Numbered from the stretch's first letter, positions 23,840 through 35,851 are shown. The stretch is DNA of 64,000 bases from Gaeumannomyces sp. JS-464 (GCA_002197995.1 NGZR01000008.1:186001-250000), one strand, 5' to 3'. The notes: generated from the letters alone by a model not told the origin. Numbers and translations: made by a program.

Positions 23840-25043
23840 TGTGTCTGGAGACGGACAGACCGGAGGAGCGGGTTACGCAATTGTTTAACGAATCTTGCCG
23901 AATTGAAAGAGGGGAGGGGCGTTTGGATGTGACTGGCTCGCAGCAGGATTGGGAGTAAAGATGAGCTTGGGGATCGAGAGAATGTGGGAAAAACCAGCCG
24001 GGGACTGCAGACGGTTTTATGCACGGAATCGCATGGTTCGCCTGGGTCGCGAGAGCCTCACTGTATGTACACCTGTGATACCTGGCTAGTACAGGAGATC
24101 CACCTGGTTGTCGCGCCATATTTGCACTGCGGGCATGTCACCGCATGGTGACGAAACGAGCAGGGCGGCCAGTTGGCGGCTGCCCGTCGCCTAGCGGCGG
24201 AGAGAGCGGCAGGCAGTAAACGCGCAAGCTCCACTGCAAAGAATAGCAGCCAGTCAGAGAGCATTGCAAAAGGAGGAGCGCCAATGGGAGACTAGGTGAG
24301 AGATGGGGGACAGTCAGCCAAGGCCGTCCGGAACGCCGCATGCAGTTGTCGCGCTAGCAAAAAGGAACTGCCCAGTAGACGGCAAGATTACAGAGGCCCC
24401 ACCCACACATCAAGCCTCGGTGGTGCTGTGTAGGCTGGATGTGCGTGAGCTAGGTCCCGGGCGGTATTTTCGGGTTCTGGATGCAGCTGGGAGCTAGGCC
24501 TCAAACGGTCGGTGTAAAAGGGCAGAAGCCAATAGCAGCTCACTCTACAAAACCTGGCATGACAGGCATGGTATCCGATCATGACATCTTGGGCCCAGGG
24601 CGAGCAGGGCTGAGGAGCGTTGGGTCGTATGCCGGTGTGTCCCCCCTCTATCCCTGCGATGCAAAAAGGGAGTGGCCAATCATGACGGCCGGGGCGACGC
24701 AAGGACCGTCCGGAACAGGCTTCCTAAGGCCTGGTATCATATGTCTTGACCCAAGGCAAAGATCGAGGAGAAACACGGCGGCGCCCTGCATGGGCGAGCA
24801 GGAAATACTCAGGTATGTAGGTGGCCTCGGAGTGGACAGAGCCTCCTCCATGCTAACGTACTGTCAGTCTATATATGGTTCCCGAGAAGACCTTTCACTT
24901 CTCCTCGATTTCCTTCTTCTTTCTCAAACCACTCCTTTCACCCTTGCATACCTCTTGCCTGCCCCAAGGCCGCCTTTCGCATCCTGATATCTTTTGAGAA
25001 CTGCCCCTAGCACCCATCACATCTCCACCTACAGACTCCCACC
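23840..25043. other. Divergent intergenic region
   Basis: This lies between the - strand Clr5-domain gene and the + strand small gene. It holds no convincing gene. Both promoters must lie here. A TATATATG at 24870 is the only clear core element. Confidence 0.5.
24870..24877 (+). promoter_or_regulatory. TATA box of the small C-tract gene
   Basis: TATATATG lies 174 bp before the ATG at 25044, followed by a CT-rich stretch typical of fungal transcription start regions. Confidence 0.5.
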
Positions 25044-25485
25044 ATGGCTGCCTCTACCAACAAGACCAATAGGTGAGTGAGCCATGCCCCATCGCCGTCA
25101 TGTATCAGCAGTGGTCAGAACGGCCGGAGCAGACCCTAACAAGCCCCAACAAAAGCTCCAAACAGAAGCGCCCTCGACGCGCAACATCCACCACAAAGGC
25201 ACAGCAAGGCTCGGTGGCAGCCCCCGAGGCCGGCAATGCCCAGGAAGGACAAGACCACGGCAACGCCAACGATCAACCACAGTGGGACCAATACCAGGGA
25301 CAGCAGATGAGCAGCTCGGCGGACTTTGCGTTCATTGGATCGCAGTTCGACTCCTACAGGTGTGGCCTTCCTCTCCTATCCTCCGCACTCCGGTCGAACG
25401 CCGTCCTTAACTAACCACTAGACACACACAGTGACCCCAGCACCACAGCGGCCAACACTAAACACAACCATACACCCCCATCATC

Positions 25486-25525
<40 letters not shown>

Positions 25526-25675
25526 CCCCCGGTCCACGACTCCCACGCGGACATCCCTTTCGATACCACTATGGGGCGGCCCTTGCACCAGAAACTACTA
25601 CTGCTACATTCCATCTTATCCTCCGATACCAAGGCTGCCCGGCCTTTGATGGTGGCAAAGATTGATATTGGGTAA
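25044..25675 (+). CDS. Small unknown protein with a 36-C coding tract
   Basis: Modelled as three exons: 25044-25072, 25156-25359 and 25432-25675. Introns carry GTGAGT/GTGTGG donors and CTAAC/CTAAC branch points. The joined frame is a multiple of three (158 aa). The N-terminus is Lys/Arg-rich (KQKRPRR), then a Gln/Asn/Gly-rich stretch and SSADFAFIGSQFDSY. Exon 3 reads SDPSTTAANTKHNH, about 11 Pro encoded by the C tract, then VHDSHADIPFDTTMGRPLH and a stop at 25673-25675. I do not recognise a family. The basic cluster could be a nuclear signal, but this is inference. A change of one C in the tract would swap the C-terminus for another open frame. Confidence 0.5.
25488..25523 (+). repeat. Uninterrupted run of 36 C
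   Basis: A mononucleotide (C)36 tract inside the third exon of the small gene. After it all three frames stay open for more than 35 codons, with stops at 25649, 25665 and 25675. Confidence 0.95.
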
Positions 25676-26419
25676 CATGACAAGGGATGCCTGGGCCATA
25701 TGTCGAATGCATATGTACCATTGAAGAGATGGCCACTTGCAGTTGGATAAGAAACCCTGGCACAGTTTTCTGTGTAAAGCTTTGTTCCTTGCAACAGACT
25801 CTATTACTCACTTTCCATATCAATAACCTTAACTTCAAGTGATAGAACTCTGTTCAGCAAGATGTATAGAAGCTAATCGCCGCAGAGTGTTAAGTCAAAG
25901 GTTGTGGGGTGCACACTCAAGATTGATATTACGCTTTGGCATCAGGGCTCGGTTGAAACATAGATCACCGGAAAGATTAAGGAATGCACGTCAATTCAAG
26001 CTAGAGCTAAGCTGCTGACTGACTTTTTTTTGGCTGATCCAGCCACATTTATGATCACCCCTCATCCCTCAGTTAACCAGGGGGAAACCCGCAGATATGG
26101 GGTGGTATGCGGGAAAACGTGACGTCTGCGGATTCGTGATGAGAAAGGAAATGTGTTGAAAGGAATGACTTTTCAGGGTTGCCTTTTTTTTCCAAACTTT
26201 TTCTCATCCAAATTACCCAGAGGGCAACTTTTTTTTCTCCCCAAATAACCGAAAAGAACAGAACAAAACTCGATGACACCAATCCGCAGACAAGTATCAA
26301 CAGTTAGAGGCCTCAGCACAGCAGAGCGGAAGGAGAGAAATCGACCAACAAGGGGGAGGCTGCAAGGGCCCCGAGCCGCCGAGAAAAGGGTCGTGAGTGG
26401 TTGCGGACGAGCTGACCGT
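25676..26419. other. Convergent intergenic region, no gene seen
   Basis: This separates the 3' ends of the small gene (+) and the calpain-like gene (-). It contains several A/T runs and no coding sequence I can support. The long - strand frame entering from 26420 is a continuation in the wrong frame. Confidence 0.5.
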
Positions 26420-28171
26420 TTACTTGGCAACACCGATGTACTGGAAGCACTGCTTGAAGTTGTCGGCCTCGAGGCGAACAGGCCGCCGTGGTCGAGCAGG
26501 GCGGCGGGGGTCCACATGTCGGGGTCGACGCGGGTGAGCAGGCCCTGGTAGGCGGTGAGGCCCTGGGGCTCGGTGACACCCCAGGGGTTGCGGAGGACGA
26601 CGTAGCGGCGGTCGCCGCTGACGATGTAGCCAGGACCGAGTAGGCGTGGTTGGCAACCAGGTTGGAGCCGCGAACTGCGAGCGGTGGCGTAGGTGAAGGC
26701 GCACATGGGGTTGATGGTCTTGAAGTTGACGCAGTTGGCGCGGACCAAGCCGCAGGTCGATGGCGGCGTGGTTGCGGCACTCGTAGTAGTGCGGGTGCGG
26801 CCGTTGATCTGGGCCATGGCCTTGATGGGGTCGCCGCAGTGCAGCTGGGTGATGTCCGGGTGCTCAGAGTCGGTCTCGGTCACCCACTTGGCGAAGGCCT
26901 TCTCGTACAGCGAGGGCCAGATGTCGGCGCCGTCGGACGAGCGGCAGTACAGCGGCTGGTTGTTGGAGTTGTTGACGGGAATGTCGTAGTTGACCTCGAC
27001 GGTGCGCGACTTGCTGTTGTTGTCGCCACCCTGGTTGTAGAACTTGATCTCGAGGTAGCGCTCGCTGCCCTGGCGGTCGCGGCTGTCCTGCTCCTCCATG
27101 TGGCCACTGCCGCAGCCGCCACGGCGGCCGCCGCGGTGCGCGCTGGAGCTGTGCAGGCGCGTGTCGCGGTTGATGAAGCACGGGTCGGCCCAGAAGACGG
27201 AGAAGAGGGCCGAGACGAACCACGAGTTGGGGGCGCAGCCCTGGACGGGGTCGTCAAAGCGGTTGAACTGGACACCGCGGCGGGTGGTGTCGATGCCGGC
27301 GGCCTGGGCGAGCATCATGTTCTGCTGGCTGTTGCCGAGGATGCCGTTGGCACCGCCAAGCATCTGGTCGGGGCGGCCGCCAATGTGGAACTGGTTGATG
27401 TCGTTGATCAGGCGGCTGTTGAACATCTGGAAGAAGTAGTCGTAGCCGTCGCGCCACGACGAGTTGGGCGCGGGTCCACTTGTTCTTGTTGTCGCTGTTG
27501 TGACGGAAGGGCGTGATCAGGTCGTTGATGGACCGGGTCACCTCCTTGTTGCTGACGGTGCGGCCGATGCGGTCGGCGTGCAGGATCAGGCGGAGCTTGC
27601 CGTTGTGCAGGCGGCACATCTTGACCCTGGCGTTGTCGAGGTCCTTGAAGCCGATCTTCTCAATGTCCTTGAGCTTCTCGACCCGGACAGGTCCGGAGTG
27701 ATCAGGTCGTTCTCGTTGAGGATCTTCATGTCCTTCTGCGAGATCTGCTCGGCCATCTTCTTGTCCTCGTTGAGCTGGAGGCCGGCGTACAGGACGGAGC
27801 GGTGCTTGAGGTCGAAGAGCTCGTCGTAGTCGGTCTGGAGAACGTCCGACATAATGCGGGCGACCTCGAGGCTGGTCTTGTCGACCTTGCGGCCGAGGAT
27901 GGCCTCAACCAGGCGTAGGGTTGGCAACACCGACGCAGACCTTCTTGGGGCCTGGTCGGGCTTGGGGCCCATGCGGTCGCGGTTGTCGTTGTCGCTGGAG
28001 CTGACGTCGACGAGTTCGTCGTAGTCCGCCTGCAGACCGCCGACAGTCGAGCTCGAGGACGAGGCCTCGCCGCGGCGCTCGATCTGGCTGCCCATGATGG
28101 CGGAGACCAGAGCATAGGGGTCGATGGAGACGGCGCGGGACAGCCCTCGGAAGCGAAGCTGCGCATGTCAC
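26420..28171 (-). pseudogene. Calpain-like cysteine protease gene, multiply frameshifted, Cys-to-Ser
   Basis: Start at 28171 (MGDMRSFASEG), stop at 26420-26422. The blocks, read across frames, give one protein of about 583 residues. These include AVSIDPYALVSAIMGSQIE, LQTDYDELFDLKHRSVLYAG, LQLNEDKKMAEQISQKDM, DGYDYFFQMFNSRLINDI, FDDPVQGCAPNSWFVSALFS, LYEKAFAKWVTE, NLVANHAYSVL, RRYVVLRNPWG and EADNFKQCFQYIGVAK. The last set matches the calpain core: QG...CW, HAY and RNPWG carry the Cys, His and Asn triad. Here the Cys position is Ser (TCG, 27223-27225), so even an intact product may be a pseudoprotease. About eight one-base shifts (near 28142, 27685, 27470, 26808, 26755, 26680, 26650, 26473) break it. 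In an intact calpain the substrate would be cytosolic protein; none can be inferred here. Confidence 0.78.
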
Positions 28172-28394
28172 CCATGATGTCGATGTGAAGGGAGTGGGAG
28201 AAAAGGATATTCAAATTATTATTATCGAAGGACAGGTGCTGTATCCTTTCCCGAAGGATGTGAAGAAGTGAGAGAGGAGAGAGAAGAGAAACTTTTGGTT
28301 GTTGTTGTTGAGCTGAGAGATGGCCGAACAGTGCTTGCTGTGGAGGCTGATCTGAAGGACAAATCGAGAGGGCCAAGAGGCGATGTCCTCGAGA

Positions 28395-28402
28395 CTTATA
28401 TA
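28395..28402 (-). promoter_or_regulatory. TATA box of the calpain-like gene
   Basis: On the - strand this reads TATATAAG, 224 bp before the start codon at 28171, followed by AC/CT-rich sequence. Its preservation suggests the locus may still be transcribed. Confidence 0.55.
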
Positions 28403-30824
28403 CCCGACTGGCGAGCATGCTTTGCCTCCTTTCGGTGTCGCTCACTACGGCCATCTCCCGCCACCAGCCGCTTGACGCACCCACCTCCCTTCGAGGGCCA
28501 AGCCCTCAGGCTCCTTGGATGCCACGGCGTGAACACCTGCCAATCGAGGCCGCGAAACACCCGTCCGCCATCCTCTCATGCCACCTCCAACTCAAACACG
28601 GCCCCTCTCTGCATGCCCCAGGCATCAGACAGCCGTCTCTCGGGCACCGGAGGCAAGGAAGCGGGGAAGCTAGCCGCATCATCCAAGCGTTGAGTTTCCC
28701 GCTGCAACGAAAGGATGCGAGGCCCCTCAGCAGCTGCAGTGGCCGGCGTCTAGATTGCTGACTGTGGGAGGTCGGATGTCGGGCGTTGTGCCCCAAACGA
28801 CAGTGATTCTCGGCCCTGCTCTAAGTGACGCCACATTTGTTCGATTGGGTTTGTTGGGTGGAAGTTTGCCTTTCGCCCGTTTGGGGTTGGGGCGGACGGA
28901 TCTCAAGCGGTGCGTTTTTCCTCCTGCAGTGCAGGAAACACGTCTGAGAAATCGCTTGTCCGCTCGGTTGCCCAGTGTCTGCGAGATGTCGGAGACGTGG
29001 AGAGACGCCAACCCGCAGACGTCAAAGCCATACGCCTAAACTCAGGGTTTGCTTGCAGTAATCCGTGTAACATGTAATTGCCTTATGAACTGGACGGAAG
29101 AATAGCGGCCTGGCTTACGCTGTAGATCTAGGAAGAGCCGGCTAGACGCTGCCCGAGCAGACGCAGAAGGGGGCAAGAGCTGTGTATGCATGGGGATGGG
29201 ATACGACGCTGGGAAAATAAATTTCTCCCCTCACGTCGAAACATCGACGGTGCCGATGCAGCTTGGTATTCGAGACTGAGCTACGCAGCCGAACTGTGTG
29301 CAGTAGTCCGAGGCCAGCTCATCTATTACCTAAGAAGAATCACAGTCGAGGTCGGCAAGGCGAGGACACGGCCCAAGGCTGGCGGACAGGCGGGCACGTC
29401 TTGGCGCCTGCGGCAGAAACGCCCGCATCCAATCTCCACTGCACATGTTTGTTTGCTTGGGGATTGGGTTCCAAAGTTAGCTCCGCAACAAGGTTCGATC
29501 GGTAAGCGGCGTACAGCAGGTCTCGACGGGCCTGGTGCTGCCAAGCTGGTTGCCGCTTGCGATGGTGCCCCGTTCGGGCGGCCAGCATCATTGGACAGGG
29601 AGTCGGCCGTGATTTGGCGGGCGATGGCCTAGACGAACTGGCAAGCAGCACGGCTCTGGTCTGCGCGCACGCGGACTCGGATGTCGGTGGCAGGCCGAAG
29701 CTAAGCGCGTGCAGACCACCACCCCTCAAAGGCTATCTTTGTGTGGCACGTCGTCCAGTCTGGGGTTGCCGCCGAGCCTTGCGTCTCCAGCCCTAGGCCC
29801 CTAGCCTTTGTTCCCGGAGGAGCGGGGTTGTTGAGGAGCTAGGATGGTGGAACGACGCCGTCTACCACCGAGGGCTGTTTCTCAGAGCAGAGACTCAGTC
29901 CGCTCGCCGCCAGCCCAAGGCGGTTGGTCTGGGCAGTGGACGCCTGGACGGCTGGACGGCCGTGGCCCGCGGAATCCTACTGCCGCTACCCCGAGGGCTT
30001 GAGAGCGGGGGTCGAGACCCCGCATCCGAAAGCAAGGCGCCCATGGTTCGTCGGTTGCGAGATTGGCATGGCGCTGGGACTGTGCGACTGTGCCTGGTGT
30101 GCGTTTGTTGTGCGTTTGCAGAAGTTCGGCGCTGTTGGTGCCCACCAGGGGCGAAGGCGAAAAAAGCAAGGGAGAAATTAGCTGGGTCGCTGGTTGCTGG
30201 GTCACTGGGCCGCACAGGAACGAGTCGAAGAGCCCATGTTGGCGCTAGCAGACTGAGACTGGAAGTGCAAGAATCAACCGATGTCCACCTCGATTGAAAA
30301 AGTGCCCAGCTGCCCGGTCTTGGGGATCAATTTCAAGACCCAGATGCTATGGGATTAGCACCAGTGGGGGTCAGAAATTGCAACCTTTCCGAGCATTTCC
30401 AGAGGTGATGCCGATCATCGAGAAACGGAACAGTCGCGGTGATCGTGGCTGGAGGAGACGCTGCCTGGGGGTGCCTGGGAGGCTCCACCTTCCCGTTTTG
30501 TGCGCCTTCCACACCATCAGCATCAAGCCATTGATTAGGTGATGAATCGTCTGGGCGGGCGCTGGCTGGCAGGCACGGCAGGCTGGCCTCACGCAGCACT
30601 ACGTACACACAGCATTAGCCCATCAGTCCCTCCCCCACGTCCCCCTCCTTTCTGCAGCCAATACATTCCCGCCAAGGCGAGAGTGCTGCGAAATCAAGGG
30701 TCTGCAGAAAACCAAGGGTCCAGCTCCCAGTGCACCCTGGACCGGCACTGGTTGGTGGATTGCACGATTCTCGCCTTGAGCAGGAGCAAACACTCCGCCC
30801 CTGTCACATAGCTTTCGCCACTGA
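28403..30824. other. Divergent intergenic region between the calpain-like and GATA genes
   Basis: 2.4 kb of GC-rich DNA with short overlapping open frames on both strands, none with a recognisable domain or consistent intron structure. It must contain both promoters. Confidence 0.5.
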
Positions 30825-30831
30825 TATAAAA
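30825..30831 (+). promoter_or_regulatory. TATA box of the GATA-finger gene
   Basis: TATAAAA, 80 bp before the ATG at 30905. This supports that ATG over later candidate starts. A short out-of-frame ATG follows immediately (30832). Confidence 0.6.
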
Positions 30832-30904
30832 TGCATGACGCTCCAATTAGCTAACCTGCGGCCGGCCGCCAACGATTGGATCTGCCTTTAATAAAGAAAG
30901 AAAG

Positions 30905-31806
30905 ATGCGGCGCACGTCCAAGCTGCGACCCAAGTCAACCAAGCCGCAACAACAACTGCCCGACCAACAAAACGCCCGAGACACGCTCAGCAGCTCCATG
31001 ACAGTGCACCGCCCGCCAAGCCGCCCGCCCAGCCGCCCGCCCGGACTTCCAGCTCCCCAACCAAGCGCTTTGCCGACATCCATATCTGTCGACTCTCCCA
31101 CCCGCTGCTCCTCCAACAGCCTGCGTGCCTCGTCTACCCTCGCCGCTTGTATGCCGTCTCGGTCCGCAGCCAGTCGATCCAACACCGGATCAAGGCGTGC
31201 TGCTGCTGCTGCCAGAAGCGGCCATCGTCTGTCCGGGGCATCGACTCTCGTCCCGCACTAGCCGACGGACCACCCGCGACGGCGCCGCTCCAAGACGCCG
31301 TCCTGCTCGGCATCGACGCCATCGCCCGTCGCCGCGCGAGCATCAGCCCGCCAGGCAGGTTCGCCACCCGGGATGTGGTCCATGCCGACGAGCTAAACGA
31401 TAGATTTGCAGACGACGAAGACAGCCGTCTGAACGGCAGCCTAGGTCGACGGCTGGTCTTCTCCGAGATCATGGTGAGCCTTCCCTGTCGCTTCGCCCCC
31501 TGCACTCCGTCGATGCTAAACCTTGCTGACCGCGCGTCGTTACAGAAGCGGAAAGCCAAAGCCCATCACGGCGGTCGAGCTTGTCAGAAATGCCATAGAT
31601 CCAAGACTCCAAGGTGGCGAAGGGGACCGTGGGGCCCCAAGACGCTGTGCAATGTTTGCGGCTTGGTCTATGCTAAGCGCGAGTCGCGGAGACTCCGGGA
31701 CTCGTGGCTCGCCAACGTCTCCAGGGGCCCTGAGGTGGCATCCGACGTTCCCCAATACCCTCTCAGCCAAGACGGAGATTGCGACAGCTACCTGGGCCGA
31801 CGCTAG
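30905..31806 (+). CDS. GATA-type zinc-finger protein
   Basis: Two exons, 30905-31473 and 31546-31806. The 72 bp intron has donor GTGAGC, branch CTGAC and acceptor TACAG. Exon 2 encodes CQKCHRSKTPRWRRGPWG ... LCNVCGLVYAKRE (31582-31659), a C-x2-C-x18-C-x2-C GATA finger that binds GATA-core DNA in the nucleus. Just before it, SEIMKRKAKA is basic. The N-terminus (MRRTSKLRPK) is Pro/Ser/Ala-rich low complexity. The frame from the ATG closes at 31261 while the frame carrying the finger opens before it, so one missing base near 31200-31260 must be assumed; the corrected length is 276 aa. The 3' end is only 156 bp from the convergent membrane-protein gene. The partner and target genes are unknown. 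Confidence 0.72.
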
Positions 31807-31962
31807 CTATGCGTCGTGCATCAACACCACAGCGCCGGCTGCAAGGCACAAGTCGGTCCGTACACGACCTTTCTGCAAAATCAGCGGTACCATCATATTA
31901 ATAATTAGCAAAGGGATTAATCTGCGCGGAGTACAAGGACGGATCAAATCAACATTTCCTTT

Positions 31963-33709
31963 TCACGACTGCCGCCATGGGTCGCCCGTTTTCCGCGGGC
32001 TGTGCGGGCTCCTAGGGCTCCACGGACCGTACGAACTGTCCGGGCTCATTGGGCTGTTCACCACCAGGCCGTCTACCCACCCGACCCGCCGCTCCCGGTT
32101 GTTCTTCTTGACCAGCTGCCTCCTACCTTCGTCTGCGGATTCGTCCTCGTCATCCTCGCCCTTTGACCCCGGCTTCCGCAGCAATATCGGCTCTAGGTCG
32201 GGCGGTCGCGAGGACGATGAGCGCTGGTCCTTCCATGGACGCCGGTTGAAGACGGCAGTTGGCCTCGCTACCGTCGCCTTGCGCCGCGCGAGGCGTGCCT
32301 GCAGACGGGCTGCCTCCTTGGCGGCCAGGTCTCGGATCAGCACTCGCAGGACGGGAATCGAGGACGCCATGATGGTCACGGCCGTCTCCGCCGCAGCCCA
32401 CGATGCCAGGTCCCCGCTGCCATCTGTTTCGTGTTTCGTCGCCCACGGTTAGGGATGCTTTGGAGCACACTCAATCGGCAGAGGATCAACGGGATGTCTA
32501 CCGCACTGTGGGGTTTGACTCACCCGTAAGGTCGATGCTTGGGTGTTCCAGGACTCGGAAGTAAGAGGCCTTGACGAACGCCATCGCGCCAGCACTTTTT
32601 TTTTAGCGTCATATTGTGTCAGTGTCGCGACACACATCTAGATAAGAACCAAGAAATAGGAAACAAAACTTACACGACTCCCATGCTCATTGCCAGCGCC
32701 ACCCCGATCTTTTCCTTGATGCTCAGCTCAAGGCCGTCCGGGCTCGCCCTGAGCTTCAGCAGGATGGGCCACGGGAGGAAGGCCAGTATGATGTCGATCA
32801 GGCCCGAGTAGACTGTTGTCCCAATGTCAGTCACTGCCAGCCCAGTCGCTTAGTGTCCCCAGCCACTGTCCACTTCTCGAGCTCTAGAGACAGCATTAGA
32901 GGGAGGACGTACTGCTCACGTAGAAGCCAAAGACGGCAGCGCGGACCGACGTGTCCGGGTCGCAGTAGCCCGGCACAAAGGGCCTCCAGCGCTTCTCGAC
33001 GGGGCTGCAGCCGACCCAGAAGAGGGTGGCCGAGACGCCGAACAGGATGTTCATGGAGACGATGGCGAACCAGATGAAGGCGGCCATCCAGCCCTGCGTC
33101 ATGCGCAGCAGCGTCATGGCGAAGGACGTCTTGCTCCAGGCCTGCCCGACGATGCCGAAGGTGACGGACGACAGGCCCGCCACGCTGATGGCCGTGATGT
33201 TGGCACGCGTCACGGCGAAGCCGGGGCTGCTGAAGCCGCTGAAGATGAGGAATGTGACGACCGAGGCGTCAGCGGCTAGCATCACCTGTAGCATGTGTGT
33301 GTGGAAGTCGTCAGTTTTAGGTTCATGGAGCAGAGACTGCAGACTGCAGACAATATGGTAGCGAACGAGCACCGCGCTGGCACGAGCCAGTTCCCCTTAC
33401 CCAAGACGCAACCAGCACGGCATCCTCCCACCTCAGCCTCGAGTTGGGATACGTCCGCTTGCAGTAGAGCCGCAGCGCCAGGAAGATGGCCGAGAGCCCG
33501 ACGAGCAGCCACAGCGCCTTCTCGACCGACGATCCGCCTCCGCCCTCGTCCAGGTCCAGCGAGTCGAACACGTCTTCCTGAGGATACGGCGTGGAGGAAG
33601 CCGGGATCATCGTCGCCGTCGAGGGCTGGGCGGGGACGAGCGGGCCCAGCGGGATGGGCGCCGTCGGCGGCTGCGGCGGCAGCGGCAGCAACACGCGCAG
33701 GACCGCCAT
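31963..33709 (-). CDS. Fungal rhodopsin-domain integral membrane protein
   Basis: Five exons on the - strand: 33401-33709, 32913-33285, 32674-32812, 32524-32594 and 31963-32423. All introns are GT-AG (GTAAGG, GTACGT, GTAAGT, GTGAGT donors) and the joined frame is exactly 450 aa with no correction. After a Pro-rich N-terminus come hydrophobic helices: EKALWLLVGLSAIFLALRLY, ASVVTFLIFSGFSS, WMAAFIWFAIVSMNILFGVS, VSIYSGLIDIILAFLPWPIL, IGVALAMSMGVVAGAMAFV and AAETAVTIMASSIPVLRVLI. RLYCKRTYPNSRLRWEDAVL is the signature between helices 1 and 2 of the fungal rhodopsin/PTH11-like family (PF20684). The cytosolic tail is Arg/Ser/Pro-rich (SPMSPDSSYGPWSPRSPHSP). The ligand is unknown. It is intact, unlike several neighbours. 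Confidence 0.85.
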
Positions 33710-35851
33710 TCTCGAGAACGGTTGATAGCTGCCAGCTTGTATTTCGTGGTTGGGGTATGGTGGCCCGCCCGGTTCGGAACGAAACGGTTCTCGTTTCAGT
33801 TTAAAACAAAGTGTTGGACAACAACCAAACAAACGAGGGTGGGGGCGAGATATGGTTATTATCCATGTGTGGGCCGCCAGTTCTGCCCATCACCACGTCA
33901 TGTCAACGGTGTCAGGGAGATTGGTAGAGCATTCCTGACTTTGTTTTGGGCGCTCGCGCCCGGGGACCGTTGGAAAGGCCTGCCACGTGTGCTCGCTGCG
34001 CTGAAGTGTGGATTAGCTTCGGCCGGATCGACAACTTACCTTGAACGCAAAACCTGACTCGGCCGCCTGGGAAGCCCTACCGAGCACGGGAGCGTGGGTA
34101 GGTGAGGCTATGCTGCCCAGTCACCCTCCTCGCCCACCCCTGTCCGCCAAGGTGAACCACTTGTTCTCAACTGGCCATGCTTGCGGCAGTGGCGTCAGGG
34201 CGGTGGGGCAGCGGGGGTCAGGAGGAGGAGATAAGAGAAAGAAAAAAAGAAAAAAAAGTGTCTTGACACATGGCCTGGAAAGTGTGCTGTTGTTCCCCCT
34301 CCCTGTCCGCATTGGCCTTTGAGATGGATCGACGAGATTAGCCGAAGGACACCTACCCTGAAGATCGTGGGCGGGGAAGTGGATGCCTTGGAGGGTGTGA
34401 TGCGGGTAGATCCCGCGCCGCTCGTTCCCCCACAGTTCAAAGCCAAGTCGACGGTTTGTGGTGTTGGAAAATCTCGGGGGCAACAAGGGGTGTTCACTTT
34501 CGCGTGCATGTGCTCCAGCAGACCCATCGACCGCAGCCCCGGTGATTTTTAACAACAGTCCAATTGATAAAAATCATGCTTCTCGCCGTGTGGCCAGCTG
34601 ATGATCTAAATGCTCTGTTCGGGCCAGATGCAACGCGCAAGAAAAAAGTAAAATGGAATGAACAATATAACCCGGCGGATTTCTCGATTTGGGTATGTCA
34701 GAGGGAAGGTTGGGTAATATCTTTATGTTTTCGTTTTGCTTCTGCCTGGAAATGAGGCCAAAGGTTCAAAGGTCGGACATGATGTCGAGATGCGACGGAG
34801 TTGCCGCCCCCGCCCCCTTTTTTTTTTTTTTTTTTTTTTTTTGTTTAACGGCCTCCCATCCTTCCAGGTTCCAAGCTTTGACCCCCAGTCTCGATTGGCA
34901 GCTTGCCCGGTCAAGCTTTCGTCGAGCACCAATGCGGCTACGCCCAACCAAAAATGAACTCCCGGTGGTCGCCCAGCCGGAAGGCCTTTGCTGGCAGGCT
35001 TCGAGGATCAATGCGTCTCGCTTGGCTATCTGTCTTGTTTTGGGCAATCGGTTGGCTGTTGTCTGTGCCCCCAACGAGACCGACAGGAGCTCCTGGCATC
35101 CTCCTTGTATCAATGTTTCCAGCGCGAGCAGATATCATTGGCTGGCCTTGTCAGAGTTCCGTACCTCTGACTGGAAAAACGTGGGATGAGGGAGCTGCCG
35201 AGAAAAAAAAGAAAAATAGAGCTTCCGTTTTGTTTGTGAACAGCATCCCTCAAAACCCCGAATGGGATGGTTTTCCGAGCCTCGTCAAGGATTATGCTGC
35301 TAAAAAAAAAGCCGAAGAAGACTTCGCGTCTTCGCGCGTTGCGTATCGGCATGCCGGCGGGGAGTCGAAGCCGGGGTCGAGGTCGGGGCCGGTGGTAGAC
35401 TATCCCACTCACGGGTGCAGCGCATACGTAATTGGGTACGCTATTAGGGTCGCGTAGGGAATACCTGGTCAAGTATTGATCCTATAATATCTAGGGGCAA
35501 TAAGCTTGAACGGGGGCGGCCAAGCAATAGGTTGTGGTAGTGCCGCAAGGGCCCAGCTCTTGCGGCCCGAAATGCCGAGCTAGGGAGTGACCTAGCAACA
35601 CACGCCACCTCTCGTCTGGAAGGGCGATTACGAAGAAAAAGGGAAGCCTTCCCCTCTCCTTTATAAAACCTTATGTCCACCCTTGCTATCACCGATAAAC
35701 CTTGGTTACGGCTCATCCAAAAACTGGCCGTCAGGACTTCTGCTCCTCCTCGGCAACCTGGCGTCATTCGTGGGTGTGGCGTAAGGACGACTTGCAGGCT
35801 CCTGGGAAACCTGTATAGGACGTGTGACGGCGATAGCAGTACAAAGAGCGA
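33710..35851. other. Intergenic region with a T25 run
   Basis: No supported gene. It contains the promoter of the rhodopsin-domain gene, a purine-rich stretch (34225-34258) and an uninterrupted T run of 25 at 34818-34842. Long open frames here overlap on both strands without domains. Confidence 0.5.

Noticed and set aside
26650..27516. 288-codon + strand frame rich in Val, Ala and Gly
   Set aside because: Antisense of the calpain-like gene; low-complexity composition is typical of shadow frames.
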